Below the pieces are notes generated by a model. The model saw only the letters and a program-made list of their open reading frames with translations, did not search any database and was not told the DNA's origin. The position numbers and the translations under genes were made by a program. A stretch of DNA of 64,000 nt from Thalassovita sp. (GTDB lineage Bacteria > Pseudomonadota > Alphaproteobacteria > Rhodobacterales > Rhodobacteraceae), in contig CP051233.1 in the NCBI GenBank assembly GCA_017792425.1, positions 1 through 64,000 on the forward strand, in the 5' to 3' direction. Of this stretch, positions 32,513-41,601 are shown in pieces (position 1 is the stretch's first letter; the number at the start of each line of letters is the position of its first letter).

Positions 32513-34359
32513 GTGCGCCCGAAAAGTCGTTCGATATCAGAGAGTTTCAGTTCCACATAGGTGGGGCGGCCGTGATTGCACTGGCCCGAATGCGGGGTGG
32601 ATTCCATTTCCCTGAGCAGGGCGTTCATCTCTTCCGCGCGCATTCTGCGGCCGGATCGAATCGAACCGTGGCAGGCGACTCGGGACAGGATCGCCTCGAT
32701 CCGCGCCTGCACCATTTGCGAATCGCCCATGTCCGACAATTCGTCGAGAATATCGAGGATCAGCGCGCGGGCATTCACCTCGCCGAGGATCGCGGGGGTT
32801 TCGCGGACGGCCAGCGCACCGCCGCCGAAGGGTTCGACGAACAGGCCAAACCGTTGTAAATCATCTGCTATTTCCATGATCCGCGCGCAATCACCCGGCG
32901 ATAATTCGACGATTTCCGGGATCAGAAGCGCCTGCGAAGGAACGCCGTTTTCGGCCATCTGCTTTTTCAGCTTTTCGTAAACCAGCCGTTCATGCGCGGC
33001 GTGCTGGTCCACGATCACGATGCCGGTTTCGGTCTGGGCGATAATGTAATTTTCATGAACCTGTGCCCGCGCCGCGCCCAAGGGCAGGGTTTCCGGCGGG
33101 ATTTCCGTCGGTTCAGGGTCCAGGACATCCTCTACCCGCGCGCTGTAGCTGTGGCCGAAATCGGCGAACCCCGGCGCGGGGGACTGCGCCTGATAGCTGG
33201 CCCGCAGCGCCCCCTGCGATGGGCGGTCCATCTGGTAGACCCGCGCGGGCGGGGTGATTTCGGGGCGGAAAGCCCCCAGCGTGGCCCCGGCAACGGTGGT
33301 CGAGGCGCGGTGCCCGGCCTCTGCCAGCGCGTGGCGCAGAGCGGATACGATCAGGCCGCGCACCACGCCGGGATCGCGAAAGCGGACCTCTGATTTGGCG
33401 GGGTGCACGTTCACGTCCACCTTGTGCGGATCGCATTCGACGAACAGCGCGGCGGCGGGGTGGCGGTCGCGGCTGAGGAAATCGTGATAGGCCCCGCGCA
33501 ACGCGCCGATCAGCAGCTTGTCCCGTACCGGGCGGCCATTGACGAACAGGAACTGCGCGATGGCGGACCCGCGCGAATAGGTGGGCAGCGCAGCATAGCC
33601 GGTCAGCAGGAACCCGTCGCGTTCAGCATTGATTTGCAAGGCGTTTTCCGCGAATTCCGCGCCCAGAACACGGGCCAGACGGCCATGCAGCGCATCGAAC
33701 AGATCCCCGGATTCGGGATCGGCGCGGAAGGTCAGGCGGCCCTCGCCCCCGCCAGAGGTGTCGCGCAAGGTAAAGCCGACGAAGGGTTCGGCCATGGCCA
33801 GCCGTTTCACGGTGTCGGTGATGGCCTGCATCTCGGCCCGGTCGGTGCGCAGGAATTTCAGGCGGGCGGGGGTGGCATAGAACAGGTCACGCAATTCGAC
33901 CACGGTTCCGGCGGTCAGGGCGGCGGGTTTCACGGGCCCCATCTGCCCACCCGCAACGCTGATCTGCGCCGCATCCTGCCCGGCGGCGCGGCTGGTGATG
34001 GTCAGGCGGCCCACGGCGCCCAGCGAAGGCAGCGCCTCGCCACGGAAGCCGAAGGAATGGATGTTCAGCAGGTCCGAGCCGTCGATTTTCGAGGTCGCGT
34101 GGCGCGACAGGGCCAGTGGCAACTGGTCGGGATCAATGCCGCAACCATCGTCCGCGACGCGAATCAGGGTCTTGCCGCCGTCGGCGATGGCGATGTCGAT
34201 TCGTGTTGCGCCGGCATCGAGCGCGTTCTCAACCAATTCTTTAACGGCGGAGGCCGGGCGTTCCACGACCTCGCCCGCGGCGATGCGGTTGATCGCGGCG
34301 TCGTCAAGCTGCCGGATAACGGGGCGATCTGTGGATATCTTGGGGTTCGGCTGGGACAT
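32509..34359 (-). CDS. mutL: DNA mismatch repair protein MutL
   Basis: The 616-residue protein has the GHKL ATPase (AGEVVERPASAVKELVENALDA, DDGCGI, SFGFRGEALPSL) and a C-terminal domain with the endonuclease motif DQHAAHERLVYE, matching DQHA(x)2E(x)4E. This fits methyl-independent nicking MutL, as expected where MutH is absent. It is first of a mutL-rmuC pair, about 90 bases downstream of the hairpin repeat copy B. Confidence 0.97.
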   Translation of the reverse strand: MSQPNPKISTDRPVIRQLDDAAINRIAAGEVVERPASAVKELVENALDAGATRIDIAIADGGKTLIRVADDGCGIDPDQLPLALSRHATSKIDGSDLLNIHSFGFRGEALPSLGAVGRLTITSRAAGQDAAQISVAGGQMGPVKPAALTAGTVVELRDLFYATPARLKFLRTDRAEMQAITDTVKRLAMAEPFVGFTLRDTSGGGEGRLTFRADPESGDLFDALHGRLARVLGAEFAENALQINAERDGFLLTGYAALPTYSRGSAIAQFLFVNGRPVRDKLLIGALRGAYHDFLSRDRHPAAALFVECDPHKVDVNVHPAKSEVRFRDPGVVRGLIVSALRHALAEAGHRASTTVAGATLGAFRPEITPPARVYQMDRPSQGALRASYQAQSPAPGFADFGHSYSARVEDVLDPEPTEIPPETLPLGAARAQVHENYIIAQTETGIVIVDQHAAHERLVYEKLKKQMAENGVPSQALLIPEIVELSPGDCARIMEIADDLQRFGLFVEPFGGGALAVRETPAILGEVNARALILDILDELSDMGDSQMVQARIEAILSRVACHGSIRSGRRMRAEEMNALLREMESTPHSGQCNHGRPTYVELKLSDIERLFGRT

Positions 34360-34449
34360 GCCACTATCTGTAGCATGACGTCCGGCGATTCTGCCATCGG
34401 GATTTGTGGAAGGTAAACGACAGTCCGTGCGGGGCGTTCACTGTTGGAA

Positions 34450-34492
34450 AACCTGTCAAGTTGGACGGTTCGCGGCCTGAAACGTCCGAGTC
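34450..34492 (-). repeat. Covarying hairpin repeat, copy B
   Basis: This is the second copy of the 43-bp unit at 12094-12136. Stem GGACG/CGTCC with inner TTC/GAA and a 7-base loop; on the minus strand it is followed by TTGACAGGTT. It lies between the amtB terminator and mutL, where a mutL promoter is expected, though no good -10 is visible 16-18 bases downstream. Confidence 0.65.
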
Positions 34493-34501
34493 GAAACGAA
34501 A

Positions 34502-34526
34502 AACCCGGGCGCGGAACGCCCGGGTT
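34502..34526 (-). terminator. Terminator of glnK-amtB
   Basis: AACCCGGGCG / CGCCCGGGTT (10 bp) with a 5-base loop, followed on the minus strand by TTTCGTTT; it lies 24 bases after the amtB stop. Confidence 0.87.
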
Positions 34527-34549
34527 CGAAATTGCGGGTTCGGAAAGGA

Positions 34550-35884
34550 TCAGCCCTTCGAGAACTCGGGGTAGGCTTCCATCCCCAGCTCTGCCATGTC
34601 CAGACCGTTGATCTCGGTTTCCTGGTCCACGCGCAGGCCCATGGTGACCTTCAGGATGAACCACACCACTGCCGAGACGACCACGGTGAACACGCCCACC
34701 ACGACGATACCGTACAGCTGTGCGCCCAGCGATGCGTCGGGGTTGGTGATGACCACGGCGATGGTGCCCCAGATGCCGGTCAGCAGGTGAACCGGGATGG
34801 CGCCGACGACATCGTCGATTTTCAGCTTGTCCAGGAAGGGGACAGCGAACACCACGATCACGCCGCCGATGGCACCGATGATGGTGGCCAGGCCCAGGGT
34901 CGGGGTCAGCGGTTCGGCGGTGATGGCGACCAGGCCGGCCAGCGCGCCGTTCAGCACCATGGTAAGGTCCGGCTTCTTGTACAGGATCTGGGTCATGATC
35001 AGGGCCGCGATGGCGCCACCTGCTGCCGCGGTGTTGGTGTTGGCGAAGATGCGCGACACGTCTGCAACGTCACCCACGGTGCCCATCGCCAGCTGCGAGC
35101 CGCCGTTGAAGCCGAACCAACCCAGCCACAGGATGAACGTACCCAGAGTCGCCAGGGTCAGGTTCGAGCCGGGGATCGGCACGGTGCGGCCGTCCTTGTA
35201 CTTGCCGATACGCGGGCCAAGGATCAGCGCGCCGGTCAGAGCGGCCCAGCCACCCACCGAGTGCACGACGGTCGAGCCCGCGAAATCCAGGAAGCCAGCC
35301 GCGTCCAGGAAACCGCCGCCCCACTTCCACGACGCCTGCAACGGGTAGATGATGGCGGTCAGGATGATCGTGAAGATCAGGAAGGGCCACAGCTTGATGC
35401 GCTCGGCCAGGGTGCCCGACACGATCGACGCGGTGGTGGCGCAGAACATCAACTGGAAGAAGAAGTCCGAGCCGGTCGAGGCGTAACCGTAGTCATCCGC
35501 CGCGTCCGAGGTCACGCCGACCGCTTCCAGCACGCCCGGACCCCAAACGCCGGACAGGATGCCGTCAACCGACCAGGTGCCCAGCGGGTACATCAGGTTA
35601 TAGCCGATCAGGTAGTAGAAGATCGCCGCCAGCGAAAACAGCGCGACGTTCTTCATCAGCTGCATGGCCACGTTCTTGGACCGCACCAGGCCCGCTTCGA
35701 GCATGGCGAAACCCGCCGCCATCCAGAACACCAGGAAGCCGCCCACCAGGAACAGCAGCGAGTTCAGGATGAACACGGTATCGGTCGAGGCGTTGACGCC
35801 CGGAACGGGGCCGTCTTGTGCCAGGCCAAGGCTGGGCAGCGCGGTCAGCGCGGCGGCCAGGGCAAGTTTTTTCGTCAGGTTCAT
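34550..35884 (-). CDS. amtB: Ammonium transporter
   Basis: The 444-residue inner-membrane protein has a signal-like N-terminus (MNLTKKLALAAALTALPSLGLAQ) and about eleven transmembrane segments, with the Amt signature region DFAGSTVVHSVGGWAALTGA (conserved pore His) and GTFILWLGWFGFNGGS. It takes up ammonium under nitrogen limitation and is gated by GlnK. The ATG two codons upstream would leave too little space for AAGGA, so the second ATG was chosen. It follows glnK by 28 bases. Confidence 0.96.
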   Translation of the reverse strand: MNLTKKLALAAALTALPSLGLAQDGPVPGVNASTDTVFILNSLLFLVGGFLVFWMAAGFAMLEAGLVRSKNVAMQLMKNVALFSLAAIFYYLIGYNLMYPLGTWSVDGILSGVWGPGVLEAVGVTSDAADDYGYASTGSDFFFQLMFCATTASIVSGTLAERIKLWPFLIFTIILTAIIYPLQASWKWGGGFLDAAGFLDFAGSTVVHSVGGWAALTGALILGPRIGKYKDGRTVPIPGSNLTLATLGTFILWLGWFGFNGGSQLAMGTVGDVADVSRIFANTNTAAAGGAIAALIMTQILYKKPDLTMVLNGALAGLVAITAEPLTPTLGLATIIGAIGGVIVVFAVPFLDKLKIDDVVGAIPVHLLTGIWGTIAVVITNPDASLGAQLYGIVVVGVFTVVVSAVVWFILKVTMGLRVDQETEINGLDMAELGMEAYPEFSKG

Positions 35885-35912
35885 AGTCATTTCCTTGTTC
35901 CCCTGTCGCGTC

Positions 35913-36251
35913 TCACAGCGCGTCTTCGTTCGTTTCGCCGGTGCGCACGCGAACTGCCTGTGCGACATCCAGCACGAAAATCTTGCCGTCACCGATCTTG
36001 CCGGTGCGGGCGGTGTTTGCGATGGTTTCGACCACCTGATCGGCCATCGGGGCGTTCACCACGATTTCCAGTTTGATCTTGGGCACGAAGTTCACGGCGT
36101 ATTCCGCGCCGCGATAGATTTCGGTATGGCCCGACTGCGATCCGAAACCCTTGATTTCGGTCACCATCATGCCGCGCACGCCGATCTCGGTCAGCGCCTC
36201 GCGGACCTCCTCGAGCTTGAACGGTTTGATCGTTGCAATGATGAGTTTCAC
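35913..36251 (-). CDS. glnK: PII nitrogen regulatory protein
   Basis: The 112-residue trimeric signal protein binds 2-oxoglutarate and ATP and is uridylylated at Tyr51 of the T-loop (EIYRGAEYAV). Start is GTG: the family begins MKLIIATIKPF, and AGGGG lies six bases before this codon. Visible B-loop TGKIGDGKIFV. Placement just before amtB indicates the GlnK form that controls ammonium uptake. No convincing sigma-54 site was found upstream. Confidence 0.95.
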   Translation of the reverse strand: MKLIIATIKPFKLEEVREALTEIGVRGMMVTEIKGFGSQSGHTEIYRGAEYAVNFVPKIKLEIVVNAPMADQVVETIANTARTGKIGDGKIFVLDVAQAVRVRTGETNEDAL

Positions 36252-36509
36252 CTTGATCCCCTTGTCTTTCGGTTGCGGTCCAAGCCGCCTGTTGCACCTG
36301 CAGAAAAACACGACCGGAGGGGACCGAGTGAAGTGAATAGCCTGAAATTGCGCCAGTTACCGGGGCTGCGTGCATGTTTTTTAGGCGAAACCTGTTGGCT
36401 GCCTATTTTTTGATCAACCAGAAAACGGCATTTGTCATGCAGCTAAACCTCAACAATCCCGAAATCAGGGGATATGATGCGCGAAACGAAAGGCCGGGCA
36501 GGGCAAGGA

Positions 36510-38657
36510 ATGAGTGATTCAGGGCGTAGAAAGCCGCCGTTGGTGGCCGAGAAGCGGTACAAGGCCGCGGCGAAACCGGCAAAGAAACCAGCACGGAAAC
36601 CGGCCCCGCGCCGCAAACCCACCAAGAAGAAGCCGCAGCGCGGGCTGATCGGGCGGGTGTTCTTCGGGCTGTTCGGCTGGATTTTCCGGCTGACCTGGGC
36701 AATCACCTGGCGGATCGGGCTGGTGGGCTGCGTGCTGCTGGCGATGGCGGTGGGCTATTTCTATACCACCCTGCCCCCCGTCGAAAACCTGCTGGACGGG
36801 CGGGCGCGCGGGTCGGTCACGATGATGGACCGGGACGAGAAGATCTTTGCCTGGCGCGGCGACACGTTCGGCGGGGTGGTGACGGCCGCTTCGGTCAGCC
36901 CGCACCTGAAGAACGCCATCGTCGCCACCGAGGACAAGCGGTTCTATTCCCATTTCGGCCTTAGCCCGCGCGGCATTGCCGGGGCCATCCGCATCAACCT
37001 GCGCGAAGGGCGCGGGCCGTTGCAGGGGCACGGCGGGTCCACCATCACGCAGCAGACCGCGAAACTTCTGTGCCTGGGCGTGCAGTACGACGAAACCCAG
37101 TGGAAGAGCGAGGCGGAGTACGAGGCGGACTGCCGCAAGGGATCGCTGTGGCGCAAGGGCAAAGAGGCGATCTATGCCCTGGCCCTGGAAGCGCGCTATA
37201 GCAAGGACGAGATCCTGAGCATTTACCTGAACCGCGCCTATATGGGCGGTGGCGCCTATGGGGCCGAGGCCGCGGCGCAGCGGTTCTTTGGCAAGCCCGC
37301 AGCGCAGTTGAACCCGGCCGAGGGCGCGATGATCGCCGGGCTGCTGACCGCACCCACGTCGCTGGCCCCCACCAACAACCTGGAAAAATCGCAGAACCGC
37401 GCGGGCGTAGTGATCGGGCTGATGCGCGAACAGGGCCTGCTGTCCGACCGCGCGGCGCAAGAGGCGCTGGCCAACCCGGCGGCACTGTCAGAGGCGGCAG
37501 AGGCGCGGGCGGGGGGCTATTTCGCGGATTGGGTGATGTCCTCGGGGCCAGAGTTTTTCACCCGCAACACCACGTCGGACGTGATCATCAAGACGACGCT
37601 GGACCAGCGCCTGCAACAGGCGGCGGAGGACGCGCTGACCTTTATCTTTGACAATAAGGTGCGCGACGGGTCCAAGGCGCAGGCCGCCATCGTGGTGATG
37701 AGCGCGGACGGCGCCGTGCGCGCCATGGTGGGCGGACGCAAGACCAAGGTGGCCGGTGCGTTCAACCGCGCCACGCAGGCGCTGCGGCAGACCGGGTCCA
37801 GCTTCAAGCCGTTCGTCTATGCGACCGCGCTGGAAATGGGCTGGTCCTCGAACGACGTGGTGCTGGACGAGGAATATACCATCAACATCCCCGGATCGGG
37901 GCCGTGGACGCCGCAGAACTATGACCGCAAGTACCACGGGCGGGTCACACTGACCGAGGCGCTGCGGACCTCCCTGAACATCCCGGCAGTGAAGATCGCG
38001 CAATCGGTGGGGCTGGAAAACGTGCGCACCATCGCTTCGGAATTCGGGCTGCAATCGGACCTGGCGCAGGGCCCGGCGCTGGCGCTGGGGGCGTCGGAAT
38101 CCACGTTGATCGAAATGACCGGCGCCTATGCGGGCATCCTGAACGGCGGATCGTCGGTGACGCCCTACGGGCTGATCGAGCTGCGGATGCAGGGCGACGC
38201 GGAACCGCTGATGACCGCCACCGGCGGGATCGGCGAGCGGGTGATCCGAGAGGACGCCGCGCAGGAACTGATCTGGATGATGCACGTGGCGGCAACGAAA
38301 GGCACCGGCGCGCGGGCGGCGCTGCCGGACCGGCAGATCGCGGGCAAGACCGGCACCACGCAGGCCGCGCGGGATGCGTGGTTCATCGGGTTCAGCGCGG
38401 ATTACGTGGCGGGCGTGTGGATGGGCTATGACGACAACACGCCGCTGACCGGGGTAACTGGATCGGGCCTGCCGGCAGAGATTTGGCACGAAACCATGCG
38501 CCGGGTCCACGAAGGCGTCCCGGTGCGACCGCTGCCGATGCTGGACGGCGGCACCCGCCCGAAAATGACCGAAAGCCCCGAGGACCGCGACCGCAACCGC
38601 ACCAAGAGCGGGATCGAGCGGCTGCTGGACGATATCTTTGGCGGGGGGCGGTTCTGA
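36510..38657 (+). CDS. Class A penicillin-binding protein 1A
   Basis: This bifunctional peptidoglycan synthase of about 715 residues has a basic Pro/Lys/Ala-rich cytosolic tail (1-50), a membrane anchor (about 70-98), a GT51 transglycosylase domain (TEDKRFYSHFG catalytic Glu, GGSTITQQTAK) and a transpeptidase domain with SSFKPF (active Ser-x-x-Lys) and KTGTTQ. Starts at 36474 and 36477, behind AGGGG, are alternatives that add 11-12 residues. It stands alone between nitrogen genes and a lower-GC region. Confidence 0.94.
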   Translation: MSDSGRRKPPLVAEKRYKAAAKPAKKPARKPAPRRKPTKKKPQRGLIGRVFFGLFGWIFRLTWAITWRIGLVGCVLLAMAVGYFYTTLPPVENLLDGRARGSVTMMDRDEKIFAWRGDTFGGVVTAASVSPHLKNAIVATEDKRFYSHFGLSPRGIAGAIRINLREGRGPLQGHGGSTITQQTAKLLCLGVQYDETQWKSEAEYEADCRKGSLWRKGKEAIYALALEARYSKDEILSIYLNRAYMGGGAYGAEAAAQRFFGKPAAQLNPAEGAMIAGLLTAPTSLAPTNNLEKSQNRAGVVIGLMREQGLLSDRAAQEALANPAALSEAAEARAGGYFADWVMSSGPEFFTRNTTSDVIIKTTLDQRLQQAAEDALTFIFDNKVRDGSKAQAAIVVMSADGAVRAMVGGRKTKVAGAFNRATQALRQTGSSFKPFVYATALEMGWSSNDVVLDEEYTINIPGSGPWTPQNYDRKYHGRVTLTEALRTSLNIPAVKIAQSVGLENVRTIASEFGLQSDLAQGPALALGASESTLIEMTGAYAGILNGGSSVTPYGLIELRMQGDAEPLMTATGGIGERVIREDAAQELIWMMHVAATKGTGARAALPDRQIAGKTGTTQAARDAWFIGFSADYVAGVWMGYDDNTPLTGVTGSGLPAEIWHETMRRVHEGVPVRPLPMLDGGTRPKMTESPEDRDRNRTKSGIERLLDDIFGGGRF

Positions 38658-39020
38658 GGCCGTCCCTTGAACGGAATAGGGCCACGCTCTACGGGGCGGT
38701 CCGAGCGTTGAACTAAACAACGGACCGATCCCCGCCGCACTTGCCTGCCAAGGCAGCTTTGAGCCCAGACCGGCGCGTCTAGGGTGCGCGCCTCGTGGGT
38801 GCGGCATTTCGGAAACAATAGCTGAAGTACAATCAGTGCCTCATATTGCCTTGCAGGCGGGTCCCTTGTACATGAACGTCAAGGTGCCGGGCACCTGCCG
38901 CCTGCAGACGCGAGTCACGGTGAAGCCCGTAGCAAGACGACATCTCACCCTCGAAGCATTTCGCAGGTGGGGAATGCAGGCCCCTTCCCGATCCGAAATG
39001 CCTTTCCGAAGGAGTGAGCG
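38658..39020. other. 363-base spacer between the PBP gene and the MATE gene
   Basis: No gene is supported here. It holds a bulged hairpin, GGTCC (38698-38702) with GGACC (38722-38726) and inner GTTG/CAAC, and a small AGGTGC-CGG-GCACCT stem (38882-38896). A strong AAGGAGTGA ribosome-binding site precedes the MATE start. I tested it for known riboswitch cores without a convincing match. GC content falls by eye compared with the upstream gene. Confidence 0.5.
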
Positions 39021-40415
39021 ATGTCTGTCAGACCCGCTGCCAATACAATTGAAAACCCCTTTCTGATCCTGCCGGTCAGACGACTGTTCCTGTCCAACGC
39101 CCTTCCCATGGCGGTGGTCATGTCAACGAGCGGACTGCTGAACGTAGTCGACGGGATCTTTGTGGGACGTTTTGTCGGTGCCCAGGCCCTTGCCGCTGTC
39201 AGCCTGGCCTTTCCGGTGGTCATGCTGTTGACGGCGTTGACCACTCTAACAGGTGGCGGCATGTCGAGCGTTCTGGCCCGGCATCTGGGCAGGGGATCGC
39301 GAAGCGAGGCGGGCGCTGTTTTTGCGGGTGCGCACGGGCTGTCCCTCGCCATGAGTGCGGTCGTGATCCTCGGCGCGCTGACGTTAGGCCCCGGCATCGT
39401 TTCGTTCCTCGCCGCTGCAAATGAAGCAGTCGCGGGGCCTGCCAGGGATTATCTGCTGATTCTGATCTTGGGTGCGCCTGTGCAGTTCGGTCTGGGCCTT
39501 CACGCTGATGCTCTGCGTAACGAAGGGCGATCAGGGCACATCGCGCTGTTGTCGGTGCTTGTGAACCTGCTGAACGTGGCAGCAAACTACATTGCGATCG
39601 TGATCCTAGATCTCGGAATCGCGGGATCTGCGATCGGGACGGTGGCGGCGCAGACATTCGGCCTGATGCTGCTTCTGTTGGTGCGGAAACGCGATCCCGC
39701 TCTATTACCACTTGGCGCGATCCGGCACGCAAGTTGGCTGACAGGATGGCGGCAGATCCTCTCGTTGGGCCTGCCATTGTGCCTGAGCTTCATCGGAATG
39801 GCGCTCGTGGCCAGCACCGTTCTGCTTGCCATCGGCAAATCCGCAGCAGATCATCACACTTATGTCGCAGCTTACGGGGTGGTGACGCGCGTCCTTGGTC
39901 TGGCCTTCCTGCCGCAGATGGCCATCGCGCTGACCACTCAAAGTATCACCGGGAACAATGTCGGCGCAGACAGAATGGACCGGGCGCACGCGGCCCTGCG
40001 GCTCGCCATAGGGTGCGCGTTCCTGTGGTGTCTGGGCGTGACACTGACGGGTATGGTCGCAGGTGAAACACTGGGGGCGCTGTTTTCCCGAGATCAGGAA
40101 GTCATTGCGGCAGTGGGCGCTGTCATGCGCCCCATGACAGCGCTCTACGCCGTCTCTGGCCCAATCCTTGTGCTTGCCATGCATTTTCAGGCGATGGGGC
40201 ATCCGCTGCGAACCGCAGTTCTGACCCTGTTGAAGCCCTGGATTCTGACGCCTGTGCTCATCTTCGTCCTGAATGCGCACTCCGGGCTTGCAGGCATTTG
40301 GTTTGCCTTTCCTGTTGCAGACGCCGCCCTGCTTCTGGTGGCTCTGATGATCATTTTCCGGGTCCGCGTATTGGACACAAACCCCACGACACCGCTTGCC
40401 AAGGAGGCATCATGA
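39021..40415 (+). CDS. MATE-family multidrug efflux transporter
   Basis: The 464-residue inner-membrane protein has about twelve transmembrane segments in two related halves, with MATE-type motifs such as NALPMAVVMSTSGLLNVVDG-like segment at 25-45, GGGMSSVLARHLGRGSR and LRNEGRSGHIALLSVLVNLLNV (shown in part). It exports toxic compounds using an ion gradient; substrate unknown. Codon use is less GC-biased than that of its neighbours, hinting at transfer. The stop overlaps the next start (ATGA). Confidence 0.9.
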   Translation: MSVRPAANTIENPFLILPVRRLFLSNALPMAVVMSTSGLLNVVDGIFVGRFVGAQALAAVSLAFPVVMLLTALTTLTGGGMSSVLARHLGRGSRSEAGAVFAGAHGLSLAMSAVVILGALTLGPGIVSFLAAANEAVAGPARDYLLILILGAPVQFGLGLHADALRNEGRSGHIALLSVLVNLLNVAANYIAIVILDLGIAGSAIGTVAAQTFGLMLLLLVRKRDPALLPLGAIRHASWLTGWRQILSLGLPLCLSFIGMALVASTVLLAIGKSAADHHTYVAAYGVVTRVLGLAFLPQMAIALTTQSITGNNVGADRMDRAHAALRLAIGCAFLWCLGVTLTGMVAGETLGALFSRDQEVIAAVGAVMRPMTALYAVSGPILVLAMHFQAMGHPLRTAVLTLLKPWILTPVLIFVLNAHSGLAGIWFAFPVADAALLLVALMIIFRVRVLDTNPTTPLAKEAS

Positions 40416-40843
40416 CACTGCCATCCCTCGATACCGTCAAGGCACAAGCCAAGGCGCTCCGACAGGCCCTGCAAGCCGGGGGCACTGTTGTCAGTCATGC
40501 GCAGGCCCTTGAGCTTATAGCCCGGCAACACGGAGCACGAGACTGGAATACGCTGCATGCCCGGCTCACCCAACAGAACGCGCCACCCGAACTTGCCTTC
40601 GGCGATCGGGTAGCCGGGTTGTACCTGGGTCAGCCCTTTACCGGCGAAATCGTCGCCTTGTCAGGACCAACAGGGCATCGTCAGGTAGAGATTAAGCTCG
40701 ACCAGCCGATTGATACCGTCCGGTTTGAAAGCTTCTCGAACTGGCGCCACCGCATCCGTGGAACCCTTGATGTGGACGGTAGCAGCCATCGTAAAACATC
40801 GGATGGCGCACCCCATCTGATCGTGAGGAAGGCACCGCTTTGA
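40412..40843 (+). CDS. Glyoxalase-superfamily-related protein
   Basis: This 143-residue protein begins with the helical N-terminal domain found in Rhodobacterial glyoxalase-related proteins (PSLDTVKAQAKALRQAL, LIARQHGARDWNTLHARL), followed by a beta-rich part (FGDRVAGLYLGQPFTGEIVAL, RHRIRGTLDVDG). No metal-binding vicinal-oxygen-chelate motif is complete. Translational coupling to the MATE exporter suggests a shared resistance or detoxification role; this is inference. Confidence 0.78.
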   Translation: MTLPSLDTVKAQAKALRQALQAGGTVVSHAQALELIARQHGARDWNTLHARLTQQNAPPELAFGDRVAGLYLGQPFTGEIVALSGPTGHRQVEIKLDQPIDTVRFESFSNWRHRIRGTLDVDGSSHRKTSDGAPHLIVRKAPL

Positions 40844-40950
40844 TTTCGGCGGGAAGGCGGAGGTGCAATCTCTGATCGATCCGCAGGATGATGTAATCAC
40901 CGGCCAACGTGGGGCGTGGCAGCTTGTCCGCAAAGCAGACCCTTCAAATG

Positions 40951-40978
40951 CCAAGGCCACCCAACCGGGTGGCCTTGG
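40951..40978. terminator. Bidirectional terminator between the MATE pair and mlaC
   Basis: A perfect 12-bp stem (CCAAGGCCACCC / GGGTGGCCTTGG) with an AACC loop lies between convergent genes. T-runs are short, so efficiency is uncertain. Confidence 0.8.
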
Positions 40979-40996
40979 TGTTCGGAATGGGTGGGG

Positions 40997-41599
40997 TCAG
41001 CCGGCGCGGTGCAGGTCGGCGATCATGGTGTCGATGTTGCCCTTGCGGCGGTCCAGCATGGCGCCGATTTCTTCGCGTTCGGTCAGCAGCATGTTGATGC
41101 CTTCGATGTACATGTTGAAGAACAGATCCTTGCCGGTGCGGTCAGACACGTGGAACGACAATTCGAACGGGGCTTCGCCGCGCAGGTGGGCGATGGTCTG
41201 GACCTCGTAGAAGCTTTTGACCTTCTTGACGCCCTGCACTTCCAGTCGGCCACCGATGAATTCGCGGAACCGCTTGCCGTACTTGCGCGAGATGTAGCCG
41301 GTGAACGCATCGGTGAACGCCTTTTTCTGCGCGTTCGACGCACGGCGGGCGTCCACGCCCATGGCATAGGCGGCAATGTAGGACAGGTCCGCGTATTTGC
41401 GGAACACGCGTTCGAAATCGCCATACATGGCGGTTTCGGCCTTGCCGGAGTCGATGATGCGGTTGATCTCGCCCACAAGGGCGTCAACCAGCGACTTGGC
41501 CTGACCGTCGCTCAGCGCGAAGGCGCGGAGGGGCAGGACGGCGGTGACGGCGGCTGCAGAGACCGTGGCGATGAAGCTGCGGCGCGTGAAGGTGAACAT
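40997..41599 (-). CDS. mlaC: MlaC, periplasmic phospholipid-binding protein
   Basis: The 200-residue protein of the Ttg2D/MlaC family shuttles phospholipids between the outer-membrane MlaA and the inner-membrane MlaFEDB complex to keep lipid asymmetry. A Tat-like leader is visible (TRRSFIA, residues 5-11, then an Ala-rich stretch). Body motifs include FERVFRKYADLSYIAAYAMG and RFREFIGGRLEVQGVKKVKS (family pattern). It starts two bases after the mlaA stop. The inner-membrane Mla genes are not in this window. Confidence 0.9.
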   Translation of the reverse strand: MFTFTRRSFIATVSAAAVTAVLPLRAFALSDGQAKSLVDALVGEINRIIDSGKAETAMYGDFERVFRKYADLSYIAAYAMGVDARRASNAQKKAFTDAFTGYISRKYGKRFREFIGGRLEVQGVKKVKSFYEVQTIAHLRGEAPFELSFHVSDRTGKDLFFNMYIEGINMLLTEREEIGAMLDRRKGNIDTMIADLHRAG

Positions 41600-41601
41600 C
41601 G

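Noticed and set aside
34532..36076. 514-codon frame opposite amtB
   Set aside because: Composition rich in His, Gln, Arg and Asp, as expected for the complement of a membrane protein gene; amtB and glnK explain the region.
36252..36473. Sigma-54/NtrC promoter of glnK
   Set aside because: No GG-N10-GC element with proper surrounding bases was found; isolated TGCA-like pieces are not enough.
38658..39020. Riboswitch upstream of the MATE gene (guanidine or fluoride type)
   Set aside because: I looked for the conserved cores and found none; only short unrelated hairpins are present.
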